Origin: Microbacterium sp. SORGH_AS_1204
Lineage (GTDB): Bacteria > Actinomycetota > Actinomycetes > Actinomycetales > Microbacteriaceae
Reading direction: 5' to 3'
NCBI RefSeq assembly: GCF_030818935.1
Contig: NZ_JAUTBD010000001.1
Coordinates: forward strand, 1,550,001 to 1,614,000
DNA: 64,000 nt
Shown: one piece after another, positions 36,843 through 45,085 of the stretch
Layout: every line of letters starts with the position of its first letter
How positions within the stretch are numbered: position 1 is the first letter of the stretch
The notes under the pieces: model-generated
The model's database searches: none
What the model saw: only the letters and a program-made list of their open reading frames with translations
Told to the model about the DNA's origin: nothing
Translations under genes and position numbers: made by a program

Positions 36843-37380
36843 GTCGGTATCCGACGCGGTGCCCGGTCCGGCCGTCGTCCTGATCGGACCGATGGGCGCC
36901 GGCAAGACCAGTGTCGGCCGCCGCGTCGCGCGGGCGCTCGGCACGCCGTTCACCGACACCGACAAGCTGGTCGTGCGCGATCACGGGCCCATCCCGGCGC
37001 TCTTCGTCGCCCACGGCGAGCCGCACTTCCGCGCCCTCGAACGTGACGCGGTCGCCGAGGCGCTCGCCCGCGGCGGCGTCGTCGCACTCGGCGGCGGGGC
37101 CGTGCTCGACCCCGTGACCCGCGAGCGCCTCACCGCGCACCGCGTGGTGCTGCTCACGGTGGCGCCGCACGTCGTGGCATCCCGTATCCACGGTGACGAG
37201 CGTCCGCTGCTGGGCGGGGAGGACCCCGTCGCCCGCTGGCAGCGCATCTACGACGAACGCCGGTCGGTCTACGAGCGGACCGCCGACATCACCTTCGACA
37301 CCTCGTCGGGACCGCTCGTGCGCGTCGTCGACGACATCGTGGCCTGGGCACGCCGTGTGCCGGCCGGAGAGACGGCATGA
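36829..37380 (+). CDS. aroK: Shikimate kinase
   Basis: A 183-residue P-loop kinase: [20 protein letters not shown] is Walker [12 protein letters not shown] the Asp-Asp shikimate site, [12 protein letters not shown] the LID-proximal Arg motif, [12 protein letters not shown] the glycine-rich segment and [10 protein letters not shown] the LID. ATG at 36829 lies within the end of aroC, and its own end overlaps aroB by 4 nt, so translation of aroC, aroK and aroB is coupled. Confidence 0.96.
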   Translation: MTSPESVSDAVPGPAVVLIGPMGAGKTSVGRRVARALGTPFTDTDKLVVRDHGPIPALFVAHGEPHFRALERDAVAEALARGGVVALGGGAVLDPVTRERLTAHRVVLLTVAPHVVASRIHGDERPLLGGEDPVARWQRIYDERRSVYERTADITFDTSSGPLVRVVDDIVAWARRVPAGETA

Positions 37381-38453
37381 CCGACACCACCACCATCAGC
37401 GTCGCCGGTGACTCCGGCTACGACATCACGATCGGTCGCGGCCTGCTGGCCTCGCTCGGCGAGAAGCTGCCGGCGGCGGCGCAGAAGGTGCTGGTGGTGC
37501 ACCCGCCGACCCTCGCGAAGCAGGCCGAGGCCCTGCGCGCCCAGCTCATGGGCGATCGCCAGGTGCTGCTCGCCGAGATCCCCGATGCCGAGGCCGGTAA
37601 GCGCGTCGAGGTGGCGGCGTTCTGCTGGCAGGTGATGGGGCAGGCCGACTTCACCCGCACCGACGTCGTCATCGGCTTCGGCGGGGGAGCGGTCACCGAC
37701 CTCGCCGGTTTCGTGGCGGCGACCTGGCTGCGCGGCGTCGCCCTCGTGCAGGTGCCGACGACCGTGCTCGGCATGGTGGATGCCGCGGTGGGAGGGAAGA
37801 CCGGCATCAACACCGCCGAGGGGAAGAACCTCGTGGGCGCCTTCTGGCCCCCGATCGTGGTGGTGTGCGACCTCGACCTGCTCGACACGCTGTCGAAGAA
37901 CGAGGCGACCGCCGGCTTCGCCGAGGTGGTCAAGGCCGGGTTCATCTGGCATCCGGAAATCCTCGATCTCATCGAGGCCGACCCCACCGGGATCGTCGAC
38001 CCGCGCGGTGATGCGTTCCGGCGCTGCGTCGAACTCGCCATCGACATGAAGGCGCGTGTGGTCGGCGAAGACCTGCGCGAGGCGGGGCTTCGCGAGGTGC
38101 TCAACTACGGACACACCCTCGGCCACGCGATCGAGCACGCCGAGCGCTACCGCTGGCGTCACGGTGCCGCGATCTCGGTGGGTATGGTGTTCGCCGCCGA
38201 GCTGTCGCGCCTCGCCGGACGGCTGTCGGATGACGTGGCTCAGCGTCACCGCACGATCCTCGAGTCGCTCGGGCTGCCGACGACCTACCGGGCGGGGGCG
38301 TTCCAGACGCTCAAGGCCACGATGCAGCGCGACAAGAAGAGCCGCGGCGCGATGCTGCGGTTCATCGTGCTCGACGACCTGGCACGTCCGACGGTGCTGC
38401 AGGCGCCCGATGAGTCGCTGCTGTTCGCGGCGTACCAGGAGGTCGGGGCGTAG
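37377..38453 (+). CDS. aroB: 3-Dehydroquinate synthase
   Basis: A 358-residue NAD- and metal-dependent enzyme forming 3-dehydroquinate. [20 protein letters not shown] is the NAD motif, [35 protein letters not shown] the phosphate site, and [20 protein letters not shown] the metal histidines. It is the last gene of the aro operon here; a strong bidirectional terminator follows, separating it from the quinate/shikimate cassette. In related genomes aroQ usually follows directly. Confidence 0.97.
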   Translation: MTDTTTISVAGDSGYDITIGRGLLASLGEKLPAAAQKVLVVHPPTLAKQAEALRAQLMGDRQVLLAEIPDAEAGKRVEVAAFCWQVMGQADFTRTDVVIGFGGGAVTDLAGFVAATWLRGVALVQVPTTVLGMVDAAVGGKTGINTAEGKNLVGAFWPPIVVVCDLDLLDTLSKNEATAGFAEVVKAGFIWHPEILDLIEADPTGIVDPRGDAFRRCVELAIDMKARVVGEDLREAGLREVLNYGHTLGHAIEHAERYRWRHGAAISVGMVFAAELSRLAGRLSDDVAQRHRTILESLGLPTTYRAGAFQTLKATMQRDKKSRGAMLRFIVLDDLARPTVLQAPDESLLFAAYQEVGA

Positions 38454-38547
38454 CCTCGGCGGCCTCGCACGGCAGCGCGAACCTCGCAGGATCGGCCGGG
38501 ACGTCGGGAAGATCTGCGACGTTGTGACAGCAATCGGCGCTCCGGGC

Positions 38548-38569
38548 ACCGGATGCCGCGTCATCCGGT
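38548..38569 (+). terminator. Hairpin after aroB
   Basis: ACCGGATG (38548-38555) and CATCCGGT (38562-38569) form an 8-bp stem. It lies 95 nt after the aroB stop in a 265-bp gap that holds no gene I can support. Confidence 0.4.
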
Positions 38570-38666
38570 CCCCGGTTCCCTAACCGAAGCGCCCGGATCT
38601 CGACGTATTCGCCCCGGGGACGGCGGGTGGCGCCGCGGTCGCGAGAGGCGCAACGCCCCCCACTCA

Positions 38667-38713
38667 TACGCGGAACGGCCCCGCCTTGATGCAAGGCGGG
38701 GCCGTTCCGCGTA
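38667..38713. terminator. 22-bp bidirectional terminator between aroB and the MHS transporter gene
   Basis: Arms 38667-38688 and 38692-38713 are perfectly complementary around an ATG loop, with a CCCCGCC core. The right arm ends six bases from the minus-strand transporter stop, so it serves that gene and the upstream aro operon. Confidence 0.9.
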
Positions 38714-38718
38714 CCGGA

Positions 38719-40038
38719 TCAGACCGAGACGCTCTCGCGACGCTCGGCGACGAGGCCGAGCCGGTCAGTCGGGACGTCCTTCGTCTCGCGCGCGGTGAGG
38801 GCGCTGACCGACGCGATGATCGCGATCGCGGCGGTGAAGAGGCTGATGACGACCCAGCCCCCCGCGCCGCCGCCACCGAGGGCCGCGACGATGCTGGGCG
38901 CGAACCCGGCCATGAGGAAGCCGAGCTGCGTGCCGATGGCCATGCCCGAGAAACGGACGCGGGTACTGAACATCTCGCCGTAGAACGACGGCCACACGGC
39001 GTTGGCCGCGGCGTATCCGCAGGAGAACGTCAAGATCGCGAGACCGAAGGTGAGCAGGTCGTTCCCGGCGCCCATCGACAGCATGTAGAACGGCATGAAC
39101 GCCGCCGACGACAGGGCGCCGTAGATGAAGACGGGCTTGCGGCCGACCCGGTCGGCGAGCTTGCCGAACAGCGGCTGCGTGAACAACGCCACGACATTGG
39201 CGACGACGACGAGCCAGAGCGTCACGCTAGCGGCGAGGCCGACCTCTTTGCCGTACGCGATCGCGAGGGTGCCGAACACGGTCGAGACCGCGGCGATGAA
39301 GGCGCAGAAGATCACGCGGAGCACATCGCGCCAGTGGTTCTTCAGCAGCGGGACGAGCGGCATCCGGGCGATCTGTCCCGTCGCCTTCGCCTGCTCGAAC
39401 TCCGGCGTCTCGTGCAGGCTCCGGCGGATGAAGAACGCCACCACCACGACCACCGCGCTCAACCAGAACGGCACGCGCCAGCCCCACGAGAACTTGATGT
39501 CGTCGGGGAGGGCGACGACGGGGATGAAGACGAGCGCCGCGAGGATCTGCCCGCCCTGGGTGCCGGTCAGGGTCCACGAGGTGAAGAACGAACGGCGGCC
39601 GTCGGGCGCGTGCTCGAGCGTCAGCGACGACGCCCCGGCCTGCTCACCGGCGGCCGACAGGCCCTGCGCGAGGCGGCACAGCACGAGCAGTGCGGGGGCG
39701 AACCACCCGATCTGCGCGAAGCCGGGGAGGCAGCCGATGATGAAGGTCGACAGGCCCATCAGGAGCAGCGTGAACATCAGCACCTTCTGGCGGCCGATGC
39801 GGTCGCCGAAGTGACCGAGGATGATCGCGCCGAACGGACGCGCGATGTAGGCGAACCCGAAGGTCGCGAACGACATCACCAGAGCCGCCTGGTCGCCCGA
39901 GGGGAAGAACACGGTCGGGAAGATGAGGGCGGCGGCGGAGCCGAAGAGGAAGAAGTCGTAGTACTCCACGGCGCTGCCCATGAAGCTGGCGGTGGCCGCC
40001 TTCACGGGGGTCTTCCGCGTCGTTGCGGTGGTGGTCAT
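38719..40038 (-). CDS. MHS-family (metabolite:H+ symporter) permease, probable shikimate/quinate transporter
   Basis: A 439-residue MFS protein with twelve predicted helices. ASFMGSAVEYYDFFLFGSAA, FGFAYIARPFGAIILGHFGD then RIGRQKVLM, LCRLAQGLSAAGEQAGASSL and GWRVPFWLSAVVVVVAFFIR are the metabolite:H+ symporter hallmarks shared by ShiA (shikimate), KgtP and ProP. Next-door quinate/shikimate dehydrogenase makes shikimate or quinate the likely substrate; motifs alone do not decide it. ATG at 40038 has AAGGAG nine bases upstream; the stop of the dehydrogenase gene lies 13 nt before it, so the two form one operon. Confidence 0.85.
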   Translation of the reverse strand: MTTTATTRKTPVKAATASFMGSAVEYYDFFLFGSAAALIFPTVFFPSGDQAALVMSFATFGFAYIARPFGAIILGHFGDRIGRQKVLMFTLLLMGLSTFIIGCLPGFAQIGWFAPALLVLCRLAQGLSAAGEQAGASSLTLEHAPDGRRSFFTSWTLTGTQGGQILAALVFIPVVALPDDIKFSWGWRVPFWLSAVVVVVAFFIRRSLHETPEFEQAKATGQIARMPLVPLLKNHWRDVLRVIFCAFIAAVSTVFGTLAIAYGKEVGLAASVTLWLVVVANVVALFTQPLFGKLADRVGRKPVFIYGALSSAAFMPFYMLSMGAGNDLLTFGLAILTFSCGYAAANAVWPSFYGEMFSTRVRFSGMAIGTQLGFLMAGFAPSIVAALGGGGAGGWVVISLFTAAIAIIASVSALTARETKDVPTDRLGLVAERRESVSV

Positions 40039-40051
40039 GGGCAAGGGCTCC

Positions 40052-40945
40052 TTAGCGGGCGAGGGCCGGATCGACGGGGCTGTCGGCGGCGACGAGATCG
40101 AGGAAGTGGGCGGTCATGCGGTCGGGATCGGGTCGCGTCCCGGTGATGAGGGCGAACGCGTCGACGGCCTGGTGGACCGCCATGCGCCCGCCGCTGAGGG
40201 TGCGGCAGCCGCGCTCGCGCGCGGTGACGAGGAGTTCGGTGTCGAGCGGCCGATACACGATGTCGGCGACCCACAGGTCGGGGCGCAGCAGCGCGGCGTC
40301 GAGGGGGAGCCCCGGGTGCTCGGCCATGCCGACGGGCGTGCAGTGCACGAGACCGTCCGCGTCGGCCAGGATCTCGGCGAGCTGCGGAGGTGCCGCGGTG
40401 TCGACGGCGGCGAGGGGATGCCGGGCGGCCAGATCGGCTGCCAGCGCTCCGGCTCGCGCGGGGTCGAGATCGACGATGCTGAGACGCGCGGTACCGAGTC
40501 GGAGCAGCGCGTCGGCCACGGCGGAACCCGCCCCGCCGGCGCCGAGCTGGACGACGTGGCGGGTCTCGGCATCCGGAAGCCCGTCGGTGAACGCGGCGGC
40601 GAAGCCCGTGGTGTCGGTGTTGTAGCCCACGCGACCGGCGGGGGTGAAGAGCACCGTGTTGACAGCGCCGAGGGCGGCGGCGACCGGATCGATGCGGTCG
40701 AGGTGGGCGAGCACGCTCTGCTTGCAGGGGTGGGTGACGTTGACGGCGTCGTAGCCGAGACGCTCGGCCCACGCGAGCACCTCGCCGATGCGATCGGGGT
40801 CGATGCCGAGGGCGGTCAGGTCGAGCGGGCGGTAGACGTACGTCAGCCCGAGGGCCCGTGCTTCGGCCATGTGCATCGGCGGCGTGAGCGAGGGGAGGAC
40901 CCCCGTGCCGATGAGGCCGACGAGGTACGGGTGCGCGTCGATCAC
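40052..40945 (-). CDS. Quinate/shikimate dehydrogenase, catabolic type
   Basis: A 297-residue AroE-family dehydrogenase. GVLPSLTPPMHMAEARALGL, DAVNVTHPCKQSVLAHLDRI (catalytic Lys) and GYNTDTTGFAAAF (Asp) are of the quinate/shikimate dehydrogenase subgroup, different from biosynthetic AroE, whose SRSPRLH motif is replaced by TPPMHMA. VVQLGAGGAGSAVADALLRL is the nucleotide-binding loop and SIVDLDPAR suggests preference for NAD. It would oxidise quinate to 3-dehydroquinate or shikimate to 3-dehydroshikimate. GTG at 40945 with AAGGAG. TetR-type palindromes lie 25-45 bp upstream. Confidence 0.9.
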   Translation of the reverse strand: MIDAHPYLVGLIGTGVLPSLTPPMHMAEARALGLTYVYRPLDLTALGIDPDRIGEVLAWAERLGYDAVNVTHPCKQSVLAHLDRIDPVAAALGAVNTVLFTPAGRVGYNTDTTGFAAAFTDGLPDAETRHVVQLGAGGAGSAVADALLRLGTARLSIVDLDPARAGALAADLAARHPLAAVDTAAPPQLAEILADADGLVHCTPVGMAEHPGLPLDAALLRPDLWVADIVYRPLDTELLVTARERGCRTLSGGRMAVHQAVDAFALITGTRPDPDRMTAHFLDLVAADSPVDPALAR

Positions 40946-40967
40946 GGTACTCCTTCGTTTCCGCGAG

Positions 40968-40990
40968 CCGGTTATGTACTAACCGGTACG
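40968..40990. promoter_or_regulatory. Overlapping palindromes upstream of the quinate/shikimate dehydrogenase, candidate TetR operator
   Basis: CCGGTTA-TGTAC-TAACCGG (40968-40986) is a perfect 19-bp palindrome. Overlapping it, 40975-40990 (TGTACTAACCGGTACG) matches the operator-like TGTACCAGATGGTACA at 42045 at 11 of 16 positions, including both GTAC cores. The site covers the likely promoter of the dehydrogenase-permease operon. Confidence 0.7.
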
Positions 40991-41086
40991 TTCAGAGGAA
41001 ACCACGGCGAGGGCGTGGTGTCAACGATGCGTCGGGATCCCCTTCGACAGAGGTCCGAGGGCGGCGTTGCCCATGCGCCCGCGTCG

Positions 41087-41348
41087 GCGATGCACAACTC
41101 CGGCATATCGGGGCATTGCGCGAGCCCTGAAGCTTCGGGGGCGGGGAACTTATGAGATGTGCAGCTACGAACACCACCGGCCGATGAGCAGCAAACCCGC
41201 CGGCGACGGCGAGGCCGGGGAGCGCGCACGGTGAGGCCGGGGAGCGCGCGCGGCGCCGAGCGGTGCACAACTCCTGCAGAAGGGGGCTCCGAGTCAGCCG
41301 TGACCCCGCACGATCCCCAACAGCAGGAGTCGTGCATCGCGGGGGCGG
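41087..41348. repeat. Three copies of a TGCACRACTCC interspersed repeat
   Basis: The copies share GCGRTGCACRACTCCKGC, then five variable bases, then GGGG. Two are direct (41087-41113 and 41260-41286) and one is inverted (about 41322-41348). The gap between genes is the only place where I saw them in this window. Confidence 0.7.
41211..41254. repeat. 22-bp tandem repeat, two copies
   Basis: Units 41211-41232 and 41233-41254 start GAGGCCGGGGAGCGCGC and differ at two positions (CACGGT versus GCGGC ends). Confidence 0.85.
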
Positions 41349-41387
41349 TGGGTCGGTCGACGGGGCAGCGCCTTCACGTGCCGGTGG

Positions 41388-42020
41388 TCAGGCCGCCGGA
41401 GCCGTCAGCCAGCCGACCACGACATCGCCGATCACGCCGCGGAGGTGGGCGCGACGGTCGGGGGAGGACAGGTCGACATCGAAGAGGTGACCGAAGGTGT
41501 ACTGGTTGGCCACCTGGAAGACGCAGTACGAGCTGATGACGAGGTGCACGTCGATTGCATCGACGTCGGAACGGAACACGCCGGCGGCGCGACCGCGTTC
41601 GAGGATCTCGTCGAGCAGACTCTTCGCCGGCTGTGACAGCGTGCGCAGGCCCTCGATCTGGCGGATGAACTCGCCGCGGTGGATGTTCTCGATCGCGACG
41701 AGGCGGATGAAGGCGTCGTGGCCGACGTGGTGGTCGAAGGTCAGTTCGGCGAGGGCGCGGATGGCATCCACCGGGTCGGCGTGATCGACGTCGATCGAGC
41801 GCTCGGCCTCGCGGATGCCGCGGTAGGCCTCCTCGAGCACGGCCCGGTAGAGGCCCTCTTTGCCGCCGAAGTAGTAGTAGATCATCCGCTTCGTCGTGCG
41901 GGTGCGCGCGGCGATCTCATCCACCCGGGCACCCGAGAACCCGTCCTCGGCGAAGACCTCGGTGGCGACGGCGAGGAGTTCCGACCGAGTCCGTTCGGCG
42001 TCTCTGCGTGCCTCGGCCAT
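41388..42020 (-). CDS. TetR-family repressor, predicted regulator of quinate/shikimate catabolism
   Basis: A 210-residue TetR protein. The N-terminal HTH is TRSELLAVATEVFAEDGFSG, ARVDEIAARTRTTKRMIYYY and FGGKEGLYRAVLEEAYRG. The ligand-binding part has FDHHVGHDAFIRLVAIENIH, a pattern seen in TetR proteins near aromatic or hydroaromatic catabolic genes. It lies divergent from the dehydratase gene with a perfect palindrome between them. Leaderless start: TAGTCT on the minus strand (42027-42032) ends six bases before the ATG at 42020. The ligand is probably quinate, shikimate or a downstream product, by context only. Confidence 0.88.
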   Translation of the reverse strand: MAEARRDAERTRSELLAVATEVFAEDGFSGARVDEIAARTRTTKRMIYYYFGGKEGLYRAVLEEAYRGIREAERSIDVDHADPVDAIRALAELTFDHHVGHDAFIRLVAIENIHRGEFIRQIEGLRTLSQPAKSLLDEILERGRAAGVFRSDVDAIDVHLVISSYCVFQVANQYTFGHLFDVDLSSPDRRAHLRGVIGDVVVGWLTAPAA

Positions 42021-42026
42021 TCGGTC

Positions 42027-42032
42027 AGACTA
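42027..42032 (-). promoter_or_regulatory. -10 element TAGTCT of the leaderless tetR promoter
   Basis: Read on the minus strand, TAGTCT is followed by GACCGA and the ATG at 42020. The TetR palindrome at 42045-42060 lies just upstream, allowing autoregulation. Confidence 0.55.
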
Positions 42033-42044
42033 GTGGACCCACTT

Positions 42045-42060
42045 TGTACCAGATGGTACA
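42045..42060. promoter_or_regulatory. TetR operator-like palindrome TGTACCA-GA-TGGTACA
   Basis: Perfect 7-bp arms with a 2-bp centre lie in the 50-bp gap between tetR and the dehydratase gene. The right arm overlaps TACATT (42057-42062), which is the likely -10 of the dehydratase promoter, followed after 8 nt by its ATG. Binding would block this promoter and probably that of tetR. A related site lies at 40975. Confidence 0.8.
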
Positions 42061-42070
42061 TTCGGCGCCC

Positions 42071-43882
42071 ATGAGGACCTCGATGGCGACCGTCTGTATC
42101 AGCGGCACCCTGGCCGACAAGCTGCACGCGTGCGCGGAGGCCGGCTTCGACGGCGTCGAGATCTTCGAGCCCGACCTGCTCGCCGCCCCCGAGAGCCCCG
42201 AGGAGATCGCCGCGCTCGCCGCGCGCCTGGGCCTCGGTCTCGACCTCTACCAGCCGATGCGCGACGTCGAAGGCGTCGACGAGGAGACGTTCGCCGCGGT
42301 CCTGCGTCGCGCCGACGCCAAGTTCCGCCTCATGCGGCGTCTCGGCATCGACCTGGTGCTGTGCTGCAGCAACGTGGCGACCGCCACCATCGACGACGAC
42401 GCCGTGTCCGCCGACCAGTTGCGGCGCCTCGGCGACCTCGCCGAGGGGTATGGCATCCGCATCGCCTTCGAGGCCCTCGCGTGGGGCCGCTTCGTCGACG
42501 ACTACCGCCGCGCGTGGCGCATCGTCGAGCTCGCCGACCACCCCGCCGTCGGGGTGTGCCTCGACTCGTTCCACATCCTGTCGCGCGGCCACGACCCGGC
42601 CGCCATCAGCGGCATCCCGGGCGAGAAGATCTTCTTCGTGCAGCTCGCCGACGCCCCGCGCCTGAGCATGGACGTCCTGTCGTGGAGCCGGCACCACCGC
42701 CTCTTCCCGGGCGAGGGCGACTTCGACCTCGCCGACTTCACGGCACGGATCGTGGATGCCGGATACGCGGGCCCGTGGTCGCTCGAGGTGTTCAACGACA
42801 CCTTCCGCCAGACCGACGCCCGTCGTACGGCCCGGCACGCCCGCCGGTCGCTGCGGTGGCTCGAGGACGCGGTCTCACGTGCGCTGCCGGCCTCGCCCGA
42901 CGGCTTCGAGATGCTCCCCGACTCCGCCGCCCCCTCCGGCGTCGACTTCGTCGAGGTCAAAGCCGAGGACACCTCGACGATCGAGGAACTGCTCGGCCAG
43001 CTCGGCTTCACCTCGCGCGGACGCCACCGCACCAAGCCCGTGACGCTGTGGACGGCGGGGGATGCGCGCGTCATCCTGAACGAGCAGCACGCGCGCGGGT
43101 GGGAGCCGCGGCTGGCGGCCATCGGCCTCGAGGTCGACGACGCCGAAGCGGTCGATCTGCGCATGGGCGAGCTGCGCGTACCGCGGGCCTACCGGCGCAC
43201 GTACGCGACCGAGGAGCGCCTCGACGGCGCGGTGGCGCCCGATGGCACCGAGGTGTACTGGGCCCAGGCGGCCGACGAGGGTGATCCGGCCTGGGTCGCC
43301 GAGTTCGAACACGGCGAGCCGCTCCGCGAGAGCGCCGTCACCGGCGTCGACCACGTCAGTCTGAGTCAGCCCTGGGATGCCATCGAAGAGGCGACCCTGT
43401 TCTACACAGCGGGCTTCGCCCTGCGCGTCGACAGCAGCACGGAGGTGCCCGGCCCGCGAGGTCTCGTCGCCAGCCGCGTGCTCGTCGCGCCGGGAGGGAC
43501 CGTTCGGCTGCCGCTGAACGTCGCCCCGCCGATCCTCGCCTCCGAGCGGGCCGGCGCAGCCCTTCCGCAGCACGTCGCCTTCTCGTGCGACGACGTGCGC
43601 GAGGTCGCCCGCACCGCCCGCGACCGCGGCTTCGCTCCGCTGGAGATGCCCGGCAACTACTACGACGACATCGCCGCCCGCTTCGAGCTCACCGACGCCG
43701 AGGTCGACGAGCTCCGCGACCTGCACCTCGGGTACGACCAGGATGCCGCGGGCGCCTACCTCCACTTCTACACGCGCACGATCGGTGAGGTGTTCTTCGA
43801 ATTCGTGCAGCGCGTCGACGCGTACGCGGGGTACGGCGCGGGCACCGCACCCGTGCGCCTCACCGCGCAGGGACGGCGCTGA
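42071..43882 (+). CDS. 3-Dehydroshikimate dehydratase (sugar phosphate isomerase/HPPD-like fusion, QsuB type)
   Basis: A 603-residue two-domain protein. Residues 1-285 are an AP-endonuclease-2-like TIM barrel: ATVCISGTLADKLHACAEAG, FDGVEIFEPDLL, IAFEALAWGRFVDDYRRAWR, VGVCLDSFHILSRG and FFVQLADAPRL carry the metal ligands. Residues about 305-595 form a 4-hydroxyphenylpyruvate dioxygenase-like double VOC domain (SAVTGVDHVSLSQPWDAIEE ... YLHFYTRTIGEVFFEFVQRV). Such fusions convert 3-dehydroshikimate to protocatechuate in corynebacteria and pseudomonads. ATG at 42071 is preferred over 42008. aroQ follows 13 nt later. No protocatechuate ring-cleavage genes are in the window. Confidence 0.92.
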   Translation: MRTSMATVCISGTLADKLHACAEAGFDGVEIFEPDLLAAPESPEEIAALAARLGLGLDLYQPMRDVEGVDEETFAAVLRRADAKFRLMRRLGIDLVLCCSNVATATIDDDAVSADQLRRLGDLAEGYGIRIAFEALAWGRFVDDYRRAWRIVELADHPAVGVCLDSFHILSRGHDPAAISGIPGEKIFFVQLADAPRLSMDVLSWSRHHRLFPGEGDFDLADFTARIVDAGYAGPWSLEVFNDTFRQTDARRTARHARRSLRWLEDAVSRALPASPDGFEMLPDSAAPSGVDFVEVKAEDTSTIEELLGQLGFTSRGRHRTKPVTLWTAGDARVILNEQHARGWEPRLAAIGLEVDDAEAVDLRMGELRVPRAYRRTYATEERLDGAVAPDGTEVYWAQAADEGDPAWVAEFEHGEPLRESAVTGVDHVSLSQPWDAIEEATLFYTAGFALRVDSSTEVPGPRGLVASRVLVAPGGTVRLPLNVAPPILASERAGAALPQHVAFSCDDVREVARTARDRGFAPLEMPGNYYDDIAARFELTDAEVDELRDLHLGYDQDAAGAYLHFYTRTIGEVFFEFVQRVDAYAGYGAGTAPVRLTAQGRR

Positions 43883-43888
43883 TAACGT
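43883..43888 (+). promoter_or_regulatory. -10 element TAACGT of a leaderless aroQ promoter
   Basis: TAACGT begins directly after the dehydratase stop codon and ends seven bases before the aroQ ATG, so aroQ can be transcribed independently of the TetR-controlled gene. Confidence 0.55.
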
Positions 43889-43895
43889 GCCGGGA

Positions 43896-44354
43896 ATGAC
43901 CACGCCCCGCCGCCTGCTGCTCGTCAACGGTCCGAACCTCAACCTGCTCGGCACCCGCCAGCCCGAGATCTACGGCTCCGACACCCTCGCCGACGTCGAG
44001 CGCGTGACGACCGCAGCCGCCGCCGCGCACGGGTTCGAGGTGCGCGCGCTGCAGAGCAACCATGAGGGCGTGCTGATCGACGCCATCCACGCCGCGCGGC
44101 TGGACTGCGCGGGAATCGTCATCAACGCCGGAGGGCTCACGCACACCTCGGTCGCGTTGCGCGACGCCCTGGCATCCGTCGCCCTTCCCGTCGCCGAGGT
44201 GCACATCTCGAACATCAAGGAGCGGGAGGAGTTCCGGCACTTCTCGTACATCGAAGACGTCGCCGCGGTGCACGTCGTGGGCGAGGGCGTGCAGGGCTAC
44301 GCGCGGGCGGTCGACCTGCTCGTCGAGGTGATCGCGGGGCGTGCCGACGGGTGA
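43896..44354 (+). CDS. aroQ: Type II 3-dehydroquinate dehydratase
   Basis: A 152-residue type II dehydroquinase interconverting 3-dehydroquinate and 3-dehydroshikimate. RLLLVNGPNLNLLGTRQPEI, with YG next (active-site Tyr), ALQSNHEGVLIDAIHAAR, GIVINAGGLTHTSVALRDAL and AEVHISNIKEREEFRHFSYI are diagnostic. It supplies the step missing from the aroE-aroC-aroK-aroB operon and also connects quinate to the dehydratase next to it. The leaderless TAACGT promoter gives the ATG at 43896. Confidence 0.97.
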   Translation: MTTPRRLLLVNGPNLNLLGTRQPEIYGSDTLADVERVTTAAAAAHGFEVRALQSNHEGVLIDAIHAARLDCAGIVINAGGLTHTSVALRDALASVALPVAEVHISNIKEREEFRHFSYIEDVAAVHVVGEGVQGYARAVDLLVEVIAGRADG

Positions 44355-44384
44355 GCGGCCGGTAGTCGAGGTGATCGCGGGGCG
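44322..44384. repeat. 20-bp direct repeat duplicating the aroQ 3' end
   Basis: GTCGAGGTGATCGCGGGGCG occurs at 44322-44341, within the last codons of aroQ, and again at 44365-44384, after the stop. It looks like a short duplication that left an extra copy in the efp leader. Confidence 0.85.
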
Positions 44385-44522
44385 CGCTCAAGGTCGCGGG
44401 GCCCTGGCGCGGCGCGGTGTCCACACGGTCGACCGCGTCCGAGGGAGGCATCGCGTAGACTCGGTCGCTGGGTGTGCGCCGGAGCGCCGCCTCTCCTCAC
44501 ACGAAACGGAACACGGGCACTC

Positions 44523-45083
44523 ATGGCATCCACCGCAGACATCAAGAACGGCGTCGTCCTCAGCATCGACGGTCAGCTCTGGAGCGTCGTGGAGTTCCAG
44601 CACGTCAAGCCCGGCAAGGGCGGCGCGTTCGTGCGCACCAAGCTCAAGAACGTCATGAGCGGCAAGGTCGTCGACCGCACGTTCAACGCCGGCGCCAAGG
44701 TTGACATCGAGAACGTCGACCGCCGCGACTTCACCTACCTCTACAACGACGGCGAGGGCTTCGTCTTCATGGACGTCGCCGACTACGACCAGATCACCGT
44801 GGGCGCCGCCACCGTCGGCGACGCCGCCAACTTCCTGCTCGAGAACCAGCAGGTGCAGATCGCGCTCAACAACGGCAACCCGCTCTACGTCGAGATGCCG
44901 CCGTCGGTCGTGCTCGAGGTCACCTACACCGAGCCGGGCCTGCAGGGCGACCGCTCGTCGGCCGGCACCAAGCCCGCCACGGTCGAGACCGGCTACGAGA
45001 TGCAGGTTCCGCTGTTCCTCGAGACCGGCACGAAGATCAAGGTCGACACTCGCACCGGCGAGTACCTCGGCCGCATCAGCTGA
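44523..45083 (+). CDS. efp: Translation elongation factor P
   Basis: A 186-residue three-domain factor that rescues ribosomes at polyproline stretches. [40 protein letters not shown] (loop with the lysine near residue 34 that contacts the P-site tRNA) and the OB domains with [20 protein letters not shown] are standard. A PGKGGAF loop indicates the unmodified or simply lysine-tipped type. ATG at 44523; TAGACT at 44456 is a likely -10. nusB follows after 2 nt. Confidence 0.97.
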   Translation: MASTADIKNGVVLSIDGQLWSVVEFQHVKPGKGGAFVRTKLKNVMSGKVVDRTFNAGAKVDIENVDRRDFTYLYNDGEGFVFMDVADYDQITVGAATVGDAANFLLENQQVQIALNNGNPLYVEMPPSVVLEVTYTEPGLQGDRSSAGTKPATVETGYEMQVPLFLETGTKIKVDTRTGEYLGRIS

Positions 45084-45085
45084 CG

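Larger units (their letters stand above)
40991..41387. other. 397-bp gap with short interspersed repeats, no supported gene
   Basis: Between the dehydrogenase promoter and the tetR stop there is no convincing coding sequence. It contains three copies of an about 27-bp motif, consensus GCGRTGCACRACTCCKGC plus a G-run (plus strand at 41087 and 41260; minus strand at about 41322-41348) and a 22-bp tandem repeat at 41211-41254. GAAGCTTC near 41130 is a small palindrome. Confidence 0.55.
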
